64,000 nt of DNA. It comes from Platanthera guangdongensis (taxonomy: Eukaryota; Streptophyta; Magnoliopsida; Asparagales; Orchidaceae). The position numbers and the translations under genes are program-made. A model generated the notes under the pieces. It did no database searches. It was not told the origin of the DNA and was given only the letters and a program-made list of their open reading frames with translations. Location: positions 65,379,628 to 65,443,627 of the forward strand of contig CM077164.1 of the NCBI GenBank assembly GCA_039583875.1. The letters are read 5' to 3'. Below, piece by piece: positions 45,668 to 56,937 of this stretch (the first letter of the stretch is position 1; every line of letters begins with the position of its first letter).

Positions 45668-47686
45668 TCATTTGTTTTTGACCCAGTTTACCTTGGGCCT
45701 AGGTTGATAACCTTTAAACTCTGAAATAAAAGACATCCCAGGTTGACTCTTATAACCTTCAGGATGATATCTCCTTGGAGGTATAATCCATTCAGTATAA
45801 GGGTTAAAGATTTGGGATGAAGGACCCCTAGGATTGGATTTTGATTTGCCCTTGAAGGGATTTCCAGAGCTCTGATCTCTGTTCGACGATCGTGGAACTA
45901 CGTTCGACGATCTTGGGTCAGATCGTTGAGCTCCGTTCGACGGTCGACTATGGCAGAGTTCAGGAACTTGAGATTGTCGACCTGAGTTCGACGATTTTGC
46001 TTGAGATCGTCGATCTGCGTTCGGCGATCGTCGAGCTCCGTTCGACGATTTCTGCTGGAACTTAGTTTTCTTGGGCAGATCAGAATTTTTCCTAGCTACC
46101 TCTACAACTCCCTTTACTTTATCAGAAATGAATTTGATTGGAGTTGTTAGAACTATGGGTTGGCTGGATGAAGCACCCAAGCCCAGTGTACTATTAAATC
46201 TGGAGTTCACTGTGCTTGTGATGTCCATCAGCTTGATACTTCTCCCATTAAGGGATTCTTCAAGCTTCTTGGCCTCAGATAGCTCACCTTTCAGTGAAGC
46301 TATCTGCTCCCTACAACACTCCAACTCCTGAGAGAGTTTGAGGTTTTCTGACTTTAAGGTATTATGTTCAGATAAATGATTTCTGAGAGAGATAATTTCT
46401 TTCTCAGATTTTAGCATGTCTAAACATAAAGCTTTATACTCAGATTTAAAGTCCTCTCAATTGAAATCAGATGAACTAATTACCTGATCTTCTTCAAGTG
46501 GAGTCTCTGAGTCTGACTCTGAGTCTTCTTCATCTGAATTATGTTGTGAGGCATTGATTGCCATCATGCAGAACTCCTTCTCTTCTGCACCATCTTCATC
46601 ATCACTGGAGATGGATGAGCCTTCTGACTCCTCTTCAGTTTCACTCCAGGATTCAGCTACAAACCCCTTTCTTGTGTGTTTGTTTTTGCTTGAGGAGGGT
46701 TTGCCATTGCCATTCCTCTTGGAGTCTTTCTCCTTTCTTCTTTCTTTCTTGTCCCTTCTGTCCTTGTTTTTGTTTTCTGGACAGTCAGGAACAATGTGCC
46801 CTGGTTTCCTGCAACCAAAGCAGACAATTTCCTTATTATTAATTGACTTATCATAACTTGGCTTATCATGCTCCTTGTATGATCTCCTTCTGAAGTCCTT
46901 TCTAGCCATCTTGTAAAATCTTTTGGCCAACAGACTAAGCAGTTCATCATTGCCTGTGACTTTGTCTTCATGCTGATCTTCAGTTGCCTTGAAGGCTATT
47001 GTTTTCTCTTTTCTTGTGGCTGGTGAAGCAGCCTTCTGCTCTTCTTCTCTGTTCTTAATGAGCAGCTCATAAGATTTGAGCTTGCCCAAAAGGGCTTCTG
47101 TGGTGATCTCATTCAAACTTCTGGCATCCTTGATTGGCTATATTCTTGAATCCCAAGTGCTAGGGAAGCACATTACAATTTTGTCATTAAGTTCAGTTAG
47201 TGATATCTCCTTATCCAAAGTTCTGAGTTCACTGACTATTAGACTGAGTCTATTGTACATATCTCCAACTTATTTATTTTCTCCCTTCTTGAAATTCTCA
47301 TATTGGGATATGAGGTGGGATCTCATGTCCTTTCTCTCATCAGCTGAGCCTGAGACTATTTCAGAGAGTTTATCCCAGATTTCCTTTGCTGAATTGCATT
47401 CAGCTACCTTTTGAAAGATATCATCAGACATGGTCTGGGCTAAGATGTTCATAGCCTTGGCATCAGCTACCTTCCATTTCTTGATTTCAGCATCTGTTCC
47501 TGATGGAGGTGGAACAACATTTGTACTTGAGTTCTCTGGAGGTCTTGGGCAAACTGTCAAAACAGAATTAAAAATATCCTCGTCAATAGAATTCATGTGT
47601 AATCTAATCCTTGCTTTCCAAAGTGCAAACTTGGATAGATTGCACACTGGAGGTCTGGTGCTAGCATAATCTTTGTTTTGGGCCAT
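45668..47686 (-). pseudogene. gag: SIRE-1 gag
   Basis: One frame with three stops: TAA 47270, TAG 47138 and TGA 46457. Start ATG at 47686 (MAQNKDYAS). Domains: a copia capsid-type region (FALWKARIRLHMNSID, ALLGKLKSYELL), the zinc knuckle CFGCRKPGHIVPDC (46781-46822), an acidic Ser-rich stretch, a coiled coil rich in Leu/Glu/Lys (46417-46230), then a basic Ser/Arg/Asn tail encoded by the CGTCGA motif array (45880-46060). Gag would bind RNA and build the particle. The tail ends just before protease. Confidence 0.88.
45880..46060 (-). repeat. CGTCGA motif array inside SIRE-1 gag
   Basis: At least ten copies of TTCGACGAT / ATCGTCGA-type motifs lie in the gag reading frame. They encode Ser-Ser-Asn and Arg-Arg-Ser runs. 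The same motif dominates the LTR U3 (48895-49180) and the pol-env spacer (42150-42420). Confidence 0.8.
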
Positions 47687-47803
47687 GATTTGTGAAAACA
47701 AAATCTAATAATAAACTCAAAAGAAAACAGATCTAATTAGGAATCTTTGGGTTCAGGTGTTAGCCTGTGCAACCGCCAAGGTGTGGTATGTTTAACCAAC
47801 CTC

Positions 47804-47815
47804 GCTCTGATACCA
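47804..47815 (-). other. SIRE-1 primer binding site
   Basis: TGGTATCAGAGC on the minus strand, two bases from the 5' LTR end. It is complementary to the 3' end of initiator-Met tRNA and starts minus-strand DNA synthesis. Confidence 0.93.
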
Positions 47816-47817
47816 AT

Positions 47818-49354
47818 TGAAAGTGCAGCTAGATCTGATATACTCTAGAGGGGGGTGAATAGAGTATATGGTGCTTGAAAACTTTTTACAACAATTGTTG
47901 TAATTCTGAGTGAACAGGGAAACAACTATTAATTCTAATCACAAAATAACCTACAACAGAAATTAATCACAGATCTAAACTAATCACAAAACAATCACAG
48001 CCAGAAACAAAAGATAAAGACAAGCAAGCCAGAAGACACAAGGAGCTATAGTGGTTCCCCTAAACTTGGGTACATCCACTCTTCTACCACCCTAGGTAGG
48101 AATCCACTTCAGGATGAGTTGATCAGGTGTCCTGGGCACCAATGAGCTTTTGATAAGGTGTTCAAAAACCAAATCAGATTTTTTGATCAGGTGTCTTGCC
48201 ACCAATGAGCTTTTGACAAGGTGCTCAAAAACCAAACTCAAACTTTTGAAGGGAGTTTGAAAAACCCTTTACAGAGATGGGGATGAGAGAGTTATGGAAG
48301 TCTTCTCTTTCTCAGATCAGCTGAGAAGACTATGTGGATTTGAGATTGTCAAAGCTCCCCCTGAGTTCTTGAGATGTTCAGGAAATGAAGCTTTGCTGTA
48401 GGGTGATAGACCTTCAGAAGTTGATCTCCAGCAAATGATGATTTCAGCAACAGCTGAAATGTTAGGTGTCTGGAGTCTTTGAAAGATGTTGGCCTTGAAC
48501 ACTTGAATCACATGAGATCAGAAGATTTCAGATGGTTGATCTCCTTGGATGTGTGTTCTTGAGAGAATTCTTTGAGACAGAGAATATTTGTTCTTGTTCT
48601 TCTTGTCTGTGTTCTGAGTTCTAAGTGATAGATAGATTCAAAAATCTTGTGTTTTATTCTCTGGTACTGAATAGAAAATCATCCTCTGTCAAGAATGGCC
48701 GTTGGCCTATCATTAATTGCATCCTTAATTGCAAATGTCTTCTGGAGGAAAGTCCAAAGAAACATTCCTTGATAATCCCTTGAAACTTGGTCCAGAAATA
48801 AATGAAAACGACTAGAAAATCTTCTGAATTAATTGTTGAATAACTCCTTAACTGATATGAATTTGAATCTTCAAAAATCCTTTAACTCATCAGAAAACGT
48901 CGAACTGAGCTCTGCTATCGTCGAACTGAGTTCAGCGATATAGACTTATACAGCAACAAAAAAATCGTCGATCTGAGCTCAAAGATCGTCGAACTGAGCT
49001 CAGAAATAGAGATCCAATGCTGAGTCAAGATCGTCGAACTGAGCTCGCAGATCGTCGAATAGAGTTCGGCGATTTGTTGAAGTTGAGCTCGGCGATCGTC
49101 GAATGGAGTTCGACGATCTGTCGAAGTTGAGCTAGACGGTCGTCGATTGGAGTTCGACGAATCGTCGTGCTGAGCTCGACGATATGAGTTAGTCTCAAAC
49201 TGAAAATTCTTGGTCTTGAGGGCAGCTTTCAAACCTAGACTTCTAACCCTTAGACTCAATTCTAATTGACCTTTAGAGCTATACAGGAGGTCAAAAATAG
49301 GTTTCCTAGAGACATAGTGATCCTGACCCAAATTAGTAATAGGGTGTTCCAACA
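47818..49354 (-). repeat. SIRE-1 5' LTR
   Basis: 1537 bases, TGTTGGAACACC to GCACTTTCA in the element's direction. U3 holds the CGTCGA/TCGACG array (48895-49180). A 64-base tandem duplication lies near 48118-48240. GAACCACTATAG (about 48045-48056) is the position where other SIRE LTRs have a TATA-like ACTATAAA. Confidence 0.94.
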
Positions 49355-49787
49355 GAGGGGAGGATTGTAACACCCCAAAATTGTAGAGTGGGCAACTTTT
49401 GGGTGACACGGCCTTGGACACGGGCGTGTTCTCCTCGGGTTGAGAAGTTGGGTGCGTGGTCGACGAAATTCGGTCGACGAAGTTTTCGGGAGGTCACGCC
49501 CTGTGACAGGGGGCGTGACAGGGGGGCGTGATAGGGGGCATAACCTAGGGCATGTCCCTTATGGTCGACAAACTGCTCTGGACGATCGTCATGCGGCAAG
49601 TAAGGGGTACACGGCCTGTGACACGGGCGTGTCACAGGGCGTGTCCCGCTGTATCGATAGGTCGACAATTTTCTCTCGACGAGGTGTGGAGTGGGTTACA
49701 CGCCCTGGGACACGGGCGTGACTGGGCCGACACGGGCGTGTACCCTGGCCGTGTTCTATTTCGGATATGTCAGAATGAGTCGGTTCG
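49355..49787 (+). repeat. LTR F of the TR-GAG array, 5' fragment
   Basis: GAGGG (49355-49359) is the SIRE-1 target duplication. Then comes the rest of the polypurine tract and TGTAACACCCC from 49366. It carries the palindrome cluster and stops at GGTTCG (49787), where SIRE-2 starts. The continuation (CCGCTTAAGGTACACGCC in sisters) is not found in the window. Confidence 0.9.
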
Positions 49788-49925
49788 TGTTTGGTACACT
49801 ATTAATATGTACCAGATTTGGAGAAGCCTCATCTTAATCAATGATATAGATCAATTTGTATTTGATGTATGTTTGAGTTTCATTGTGCAGGTTTAAGAAT
49901 TGGAAGAAAATTTTCTAAGTACAAG

Positions 49926-50411
49926 TGTCGACACTTGTGAAGAATTATGTCGACACTTGTGAAGAATTATGTCGACACTTGTGAAGAATTATGTTGATAC
50001 TTGTGAGGAATTGTGTCGACACCCAGGCATTGTGTCGACACCAAAAGAAGAAGCTGTGTCGACACCCAGACTTGTGTCGACCCATGTGAAGAATTGTGTC
50101 GACACCTAAAGAAGAAGCTGAGTCGATACTCAGACTTGTGTCGACACCTGAGCCAGGAGTTATGTTGACACTGAAAGCAGAAGCTGTGTCGACACCCAGG
50201 AGTTATGTCGACACTGAAAGGAGAAGCTGTGTCAACACCCATGAGTTATGTCTACACAGAAAGCAGAATTGTGTCGACACACAAGACTTGTGTCGACACA
50301 TTTAACAGATGCTCTGTCGAGTACTAGAAGAATGACTATGTCGACACATGGAGTGTTGTGTCGACATCATCAAGTCTTTTGTCGACACTTAGTTCATTTG
50401 TGTCGACATAT
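49926..50411 (+). repeat. TGTCGACA palindrome array in SIRE-2 U3
   Basis: About 20 copies of the 8-base palindrome TGTCGACA and near variants (TGTTGACA, TGTCTACA, TGTCAACA). The first three are spaced exactly 22 bases apart (49926, 49948, 49970) in direct tandem repeats; later copies are spaced 15-25. Mutated copies mostly differ at the central CG. Confidence 0.95.
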
Positions 50412-50552
50412 GTGAAGCGTTTTATTGAGTGGTTCATGCTGAGTTGGAAAGTCTTTGAAGAATCAATTGTCATAACCAACCGGTCTGATACCTTTGTCAG
50501 AACTGTTAGAAGACTGTTACAAACCGGATCAGCCGGTAATAAGGAGGAAAAT

Positions 50553-50562
50553 CTATATAAAG
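50553..50562 (+). promoter_or_regulatory. Putative TATA box of the SIRE-2 LTR
   Basis: CTATATAAAG, about 140 bases downstream of the palindrome array and upstream of a purine-rich transcribed-like stretch. The position suits U3/R. Confidence 0.5.
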
Positions 50563-50937
50563 GACTGGTTCGATGCAACAGTAAGAAGGAAAAAAAGAGA
50601 ACACACAACACTAAGAAGTGAATCCTTCAGAGAGAGTTTTCTACAACAAGAAAAGGGGAAACCCTTACAAAGGCAGATCCAAAACAGTCTGCAAGGAAGA
50701 TTCAGATCTCATTCTGAATTCAAGAAGGAAGCTATCTGAAGATCTACTTCTACATCAAGTGAAGATCAACCTTATTTTGTTCTATCAAGAAGCTTTGAAA
50801 CGACTAAGTCGGGTTGGATCCGAAGATCAGTTTATTCAAGAACTGATCAAGATGCTCACACCAGTGAAGAGATCTATCTGATGAAATTTCTGTATCTCTT
50901 AATCAAATAATTTTTGGTAAGATCTGTTGTAAGATCT

Positions 50938-51148
50938 GAGTTGTAAGCCTGTAATTATAAAGGCTGAGGTAGGGCTAAGTGCCTGAGGTGTAGGAGTGGG
51001 GTTTCACTTTGAGTTGTAGGCCTGTAAAAGAGGCTGAAGTAGGGCTTTTGCCTGAGTTGTAGGAGTGGGGTATCACTCTGAGTTGTTGGCTTGTGAAAGA
51101 GGCTGAGGTAGGGCTTGTGTCCGAGTTGTAGGAGTGTGGATTCACTCT
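50938..51148 (+). repeat. Three tandem repeats of 69-73 bases in the SIRE-2 LTR
   Basis: Units start at GAGTTGTA (50938, 51011) and GAGTTGTT (51080); a fourth begins at 51149 and stops. Each contains AGGCTGA(G/A)GTAGGGCT and a TCACT(T/C)T end. The repeats lie in the presumed R/U5 part. Confidence 0.9.
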
Positions 51149-51466
51149 GAGTTGTAGGAACCATTGTTGGTTCTAAGCTGTAAGATCTGCGGATCTGAGA
51201 AGAAAGAAGGAAGTTAGGCCGAATCTAGTACACTGCTAGATAGGCGAAGGGGGAAAGTGGATGTACCCATCATTTGGGGAACCACTATAAATCTAGTGTG
51301 CAATCTGTGGAATGCTGTGTGTAGGTGTATGCTGTGCTGTGTTCTGTGATTTAAATTTATCTGTGCTGAGATAGATTTTTCTATTTGCCTAAAATTTCGA
51401 AGGACAAATTATAACCTATTCACCCCCCCTCTTGGTGTCTAGACTCTTGAAATCAAGTCTTTCAAG

Positions 51467-51478
51467 TGGTATCAGAGG
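51467..51478 (+). other. SIRE-2 primer binding site
   Basis: TGGTATCAGAGG, two bases after the LTR. It matches the initiator-Met primer site except at the last base. Confidence 0.9.
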
Positions 51479-51543
51479 CAGGTTACTCAAAGATTGACCT
51501 AACAGTCTGAGTGGATCTCCAAGGAAAATAACAGATTTCAAGT

Positions 51544-53780
51544 ATGGGTTCAATAGAGAATCAGAAGGAATTTGGATCTATGAAACTGCCTATCTGCAGG
51601 AAAGAATGCTTTGGCATATGGAAGAAAAGTGTCAGGTTGTTTATGGAAGCATCTGATCCAAGAATCTACATCACAATACAAGAGGGTCCCTTCATTCTAG
51701 TGAAGGTATCAGCTCTGGATGCAAATGTTAAAACCCCAAAGTGCTATTCTGAAATGACTAAGGATGAGATCATCCGGGCAATATTAGATAAAAGAACACA
51801 AAACATTATAGTAAGTGTTATAGATGATGCGACATTTCAGAATCTGGTGCACTGCAAAACCGCTAAGGAAATGTGGGACACCCTGATTGTATACATGGAG
51901 GGAACAGAAGAATTCTGAGAGGACAGGAAATCTATGATGAATCAAGAATATGAGGCTTTAGACAAGCCAAGACTGACAGCATAGCTGAATGTTACAAGAA
52001 GTTCTTCAGGATTGTCAATGAGCTGATGACCTATGGAAGAGTCTTCAACACATATGAACTGAATGACAAGTTTCTCAGGTCACTAACAAAGGATTGGGAT
52101 ACAAAGATATGTGCCATCAGAGAAGTGGCCAAGCTTGCTGATACACCTCCACCCACACTATTTGGAAAGCTGCTATCATATGAAATGTTGCTCACTGCCA
52201 GAAAAGAGGAGGAGAAAAGCAGTAGGCCTGAATACAAAGAAAGGTCTGTAGCCTTCAAGGATGAAGACACAAGAAAGGGTTGGAGAAAGTCTCCTTCTCC
52301 ACCCAGAAGGAGTGCTGAGGCTGTAGAAGAAAATCTTGATAACATCACATCAGATAGCCACACCTCTGATGAGGACTTCGCTGCCTTTACAAGGCAATTT
52401 CAAAGGTTCATGAAAAAGAAGAAATGGAGAACCAGGCCATCAACATCCTTTTCCAAGGTTGAGTATTAAGAGAAAAAGAAGACTCCCAAGGAGGACAGGT
52501 ATGCCTCAAAACCTAGTAAACAAACTAATTCTAAGATTGTTTGTTATTATTGCAATAGGCCTGGACATGTCATAGCTGACTGTCCAGACAAGATGACTGA
52601 ATCTAAAGATAAGAAGAAGCATCAAGTGAAAGGCAAGAAGGAGAAATCCCTTGTTTCTCAGAAGTAGAAGAGTTGGATAGACTCTTCATCTTCAGGATCA
52701 GGAGAAGAAGATAATGCAGAAGCATATGTTGGGCTGATCTCAATAGAAGAGGATTCTAGGGAACTAGAATTCTTACAAATGTTGGACTCCATAAATGGAG
52801 CAGAAGACTATTGCTGTAGAGGGCTGATGGCTCTATTAGAAAATGATCAGTGCCAGGATCAGCCTGGTCCTAGTAAGGTATACAGTTCTCCCTCAACTTT
52901 AGATTACTACACTGCATCAGAATCAAAAACTTCTGCATCAAGAGATATGGATGGTTCTGAATCTAAAGGGGATGTACATCAACTCATTAATGAGTATGGT
53001 GGGTTGTTGCAAGATCTGAAGAGGAGCAAGTTTCTTGTCAAGGTGCAGGCCAAGGAGATTGAGTCTCTGAAGCAGGCTGCATCACATTCAGCCGTGTTAA
53101 TAGATTCAAAACTGAAGGAGATTGCCAAACTGAAAAACATTACTGTTATTCAGATGAGCACAATCTCTTTCAAGGAAAATCACATCAAGAAACTTGAGGC
53201 AAAACTTCAGCAAGAAAGAAAGTTAGTGGCTAAATTCTCTAAGCCAAAATCAGTCTTGGCCGTAATAGATAATTTCATTTCTCATAAAGGAAAGACTGGT
53301 CTAGGTTTCAAGGGCAGAACTAGGGCCACTAATTCTCATAGAAAAGATAAGGCCCTAGCACAACCACTAGCTACAAAGCCCCCTATTTTCTTTAGGAAAG
53401 TGATGCAACCAACAAACAGGTATGATCATGATAGTACTCATGGTCACTGTGAGTATGAAGATCTCATGGGCAAGGGTGCAAATGCCAATAGATCACACTA
53501 TATGCAAGCCCATCAGGTTCAAGAGGAAGTCTTGGAGTTTACTGCTCCAGCACCTACACTCAACAGAACTACTGGAAACAAAGCAGTAAAGTCTGTACCT
53601 AAGAGAAGGTATAATAGGTTTGAGTGTTGGTGCTGTGGCAAGGTGGGCCATTTTGTCAGGGATTGTTGGTTCAACACAAGTGTTAAAACCAAGAGTAGTC
53701 TACCTGTCAGAACATCTGCAAGATTTCAACCTAACAATGACCTAGGACCCAATAACAATTTGGGTTCTAAGGGTAAGTGA
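51544..53780 (+). pseudogene. gag: SIRE-2 gag with two zinc knuckles
   Basis: Start ATG at 51544 (MGSIENQKEFGS). The capsid-type region spans two frames: TGA at 51916 (apparently from CGA), a frameshift near 51960, then the frame of 52026-53780. First zinc knuckle CYYCNRPGHVIADC (52542-52583), in the usual place. TAA at 52467 and TAG at 52665 interrupt the middle. A long coiled coil follows (about 52980-53250; Leu, Lys and Glu heptads), then a basic region and a second CCHC knuckle CWCCGKVGHFVRDC (53625-53666). SIRE-1 has the coiled coil but no second knuckle. Confidence 0.88.
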
Positions 53781-55034
53781 TTCTGTATTTGATGCAGGTG
53801 AATCCAAGTGACCATACCCTTATATGGTACTTGGATAGAGGATGTTCCAGACAAGAAGAATGTTGAGGGACTATGTACCCATAGAGAATGGACTTAAAGT
53901 AATCTTTGGTGGATTAGAAAAAGGAATCATCAAAGGATTTGGTAACATTTTTAGTGATTCAATTACTATCACTAAAGTGGCTTATGTGAAGGGTCTAAAA
54001 CATAACCTGATCAGCATAAGTCAACTTAGTGATCTAGGTTATGACATCTCCTTTATCAAAGGGGAGTGCCAAATAAGAAGGTCAAGTGATCAAGAGATCA
54101 TTTTGACTGGCACTAGGAAAGGGAATGTATATTGTCTTAACCTAGATTGTGAGTTTACAACTCACCCATTTGTCTAGTTGCAGGAGAAAAAGCTTCACTA
54201 TGTGTCAAATGGCACAAGAGGCTTGCCCATCTTAACTCTAAGTCAATAGGACAGCTGTTTAGCTTGGGGTTAGTGAGGAATGGTCCTCAAGTCAAGTGCA
54301 TTAAAGAGGGTGTATGTTCAGCTTGCCAAAAGGGACAACAGACTAAGTCCTCTTTCCATGCACTTGATATCAAAGATTCAATGAGATGTTTATATCTCTT
54401 GCATATGAATTTGTTTGGTCCTATGCCAGTTCATAGTCTTGGTAGGAAAGTATACACACTAGTTATTATGGATGACTATTCTAGATACACATGAGTTTTC
54501 TTCTTGAGGAAGAAATTTGAAACCCCAACTATTTTCCAGACTTTTGTTAGACAAATTCATAATGAACATAACAGTTCAGTGGTCAAAATCAGAAGTGACC
54601 ATGAAACTGAATTTCAGTCTGAATGTATGACAAAGTTCTGTGATGAACTTGGGATTCATCAGGAATTATCCTCACCTAAAACTCCTCAGCAAAATGGAGT
54701 TGCTGAAAGAAATAATAGGACTCTAATTGAGGCAAGTAGAACACTACTTAGTGACACTACTCTCCCTGGTTACTTCTGGGCTGAGGCAGTAAATACTGCA
54801 TGTCATGTTCTCAATAGCGCCTCCATCAATAAGAAACATAAGATGACCCCCTATCAGATTTTGAAAGGCAGAAAACCAAACATTTCTTACTTTAGAATCT
54901 TTGGTAGCAAGTGTTATGTATTAGTTAATGGTAAGCACTACCAAACAAAGTTTTCTGCCAAATCCCTAGAAGGGATATTTGTTGGGTACAACAATAATAG
55001 TAGGGCATACAGAATCTACAACTTAACTACCTAA
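53781..55034 (+). pseudogene. pol: SIRE-2 protease and integrase
   Basis: The protease motif reads WYLDRGCS: the catalytic DSG is DRG. Frameshifts follow at about 53860 and 54180. The GAG-pre-integrase motif LKHNLISISQLSDLGYDI is kept. The integrase zinc-binding domain (WHKRLAHLN, CSACQKG) is present. The first catalytic Asp is Asn (LLHMNLFGP; SIRE-1 has LLHMDLFGP). A TGA at 54492 replaces Trp. The remaining integrase is open at 54504-55034, with RSDHETEFQ (second Asp) and [12 protein letters not shown] (Glu). A TAA at 55032 ends it. Confidence 0.9.
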
Positions 55035-56937
55035 GTTATAGAGGAATCTGTCCATGTTGTATTTGATGAGTCTAAGTTGATTAACAGTAAATTGTCTAGT
55101 TCTTCAGTTAGTTTTACAGGTCTAACAGACAGGCTAGACATGCTGACCATCAATGAAGAGGTACCTGCTAGGCTGGATGAGGAAAAAGATGCTTGCTGTC
55201 CAGGGGGAGAACAAGACTCACTGGATGAAGAAGACAATGAGGAGCATCAGGTTGAGGAAAATGAAGAAGGCCATGAGATTGACAGATTTCCTCCAGCAAG
55301 AATACACTTGAAGGATCATACAACACACCAAATTATTGGTGATGCAAGTCAAGGTGTTCTAACATGAAGCAAAAGTATGAAAACAGTCCTATGTTCTAGT
55401 TTCTTGTCACAAATAGAACCCAGAAAGTTTGAAGAAACCATGCTAGACACAAACTGGATTGATGCTATGCAAGAAGATCTGACTCAAATCAAAAGATGTA
55501 ATGTATGGGAACTGGTTCCTAAACCAAAGGATCACAACATCATGGGAACCAAGTGGATCTACAGAAACAAACTTGATGAGAATGACACTATAATCAAGAA
55601 CAAGGCCAGATTGGTAGCAAGGCTAAATATGAGGAAGGGATTGACTTTGATCAAACCTTTGCCCCAGTAGCAAGGTTGGAGGCTATAAGATTGTTCTTGG
55701 CCTATACTGCCTATCAAGGGTTTAAGGTATATCAGATGGATGTAAAGTCAGCATTCCTGAATGGTGACTTAAAAGAAGAAGTCTATGTTGAACAACCCTC
55801 AGGTTTTATAGATTCTCATTATCCTGATTATGTATATAGTCTTAGGAAAGCTCTATATGGTTTGAAACAAGCCCCAAGGGCTTGGTATGAAACCTTGCCT
55901 GCTTTTATTATTGAGAATAAGTTCTCTAGAGGAAAGATAGACAAAACTCTATTCTTTAGGGAATCTAAAGGCAAGATAATCCTAGTCCAGATATATTTTG
56001 ATGACATTATATTTGGTTCAACTGAAAACAACCTTTGTAGGAAGTTTTCCAAACTTATGCAAGGGAAGTTTGATATAAGCAGTATGGGTGAGCTAAAGTT
56101 CTTCTTGGGAATTCAAGTTAGACAGACTGATGATGGATTGTCCATATCTCAGTCTAAGTTCACGAAGGAGTTGATTAAGAAATATGGTATGGACTCAGCC
56201 TCCACCATGAAAACTCCAATGGGAACAAGTATACCTATAGGCAAAGATGAGGCAGGGAAACTAGTTGATGAGTCTTTGTATAGAGGGATAATTGTCTCCC
56301 TACTTTATTTGACTGCTAGTAGACCTGACATCATATATGCAACATGTGTCTGTGCTAGGTACCAAGCTTGCCCAAAGGAATCTCATTATACTGCAATTAA
56401 AAGAATTTTGAGATATCTTAAGGGCACACCTAATCTAGGCCATTGGTACCCTAAGAATAGAGATTTCTTACTAACAGGTTTCTCAGATGCAGACTTTACA
56501 GGATGCAAAGAAGACAGGAAGAGTACAACAGGAATTTGTCAATTCCTAGGAGGAAGGCTGGTGTCATGGTGCAACAAGAAGCAAACAAGTGTAGCTATAT
56601 CAACAGCTGAGTCTGAGTATGTAGCGCAGGTAGTTGCTGTGCACAGTTGTTATGGATAAAGCACCAACTAGAAGATTATGACATCAAGGTAAGTAGAATT
56701 CCACTGTTTTGTGATTCTACCAGTGCTATTTCTATTGCTAAGAATTCCGTATCACACAGTAGAACCAAGCATATAGAAATTAAGTTTCATTTCATCAGTG
56801 AACATGTTGAGAAGGAAGATATTAGTTTAGAGTTTGTGAATACAAATAATCAAATAGCTGATATATTTACAAAACCTCTGGATGAAATTAAATTCAATTA
56901 TTTTAAAATTGAATTAGGTATGTTGAACCTAGAATAG
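55035..56937 (+). pseudogene. pol: SIRE-2 reverse transcriptase and RNase H
   Basis: An acidic linker precedes the RT, whose N-terminal part is in one frame (55377-55670, [13 protein letters not shown]), with a TGA at 55365. After a frameshift near 55625, 327 codons are open (55676-56659): [33 protein letters not shown], and the active site YFDDIIFGS, where most copia elements have YVDD. RNase H follows with FSDADFTG and [10 protein letters not shown] last frameshift near 56640 leads to 56647-56937 with DSTSAISIAK and FTKPLDEIKF. The order and motifs are those of SIRE-1. Confidence 0.92.

Larger units (their letters stand above)
38326..49354 (-). mobile_element. SIRE-1: Ty1/copia SIRE/Maximus-type element
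   Basis: 11,029 bases, minus strand, flanked by the perfect duplication GAGGG. Order in its own direction: 5' LTR (49354-47818), initiator-Met primer site, gag, protease, integrase, RT, RNase H, spacer, env-like ORF, 3' LTR (to 38326). The 3' LTR lacks its first 378 bases and the polypurine tract, fused to the env-like ORF by deletion. About 4 differences in the first 205 LTR bases (2%) suggest a fairly recent insertion. Coding lesions make it non-autonomous now. Confidence 0.94.
49788..51464 (+). repeat. SIRE-2 5' LTR
   Basis: 1677 bases, TGTTTGGTAC to AAGTCTTTCA. It contains a TGTCGACA array (49926-50411), a TATA box (50553-50562), three tandem 69-73-base repeats (50938-51148) and the SIRE signature GGATGTACCC...GGGGAACCACTATAAA (51259-51290). 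Confidence 0.92.

Noticed and set aside
49926..50411. Regularly spaced palindromic repeats resembling a CRISPR array
   Set aside because: The repeat core is only 8 bases, spacers are short and alike, no cas gene is present, and the context is a plant LTR.
53776..53797. A splice-like stretch at the SIRE-2 gag/protease border (GGTAAGTG...GATGCAG)
   Set aside because: At about 25 bases it is far too short for a spliceosomal intron. Reading it through in the protease frame gives residues similar to SIRE-1, so it is coding with a frameshift.
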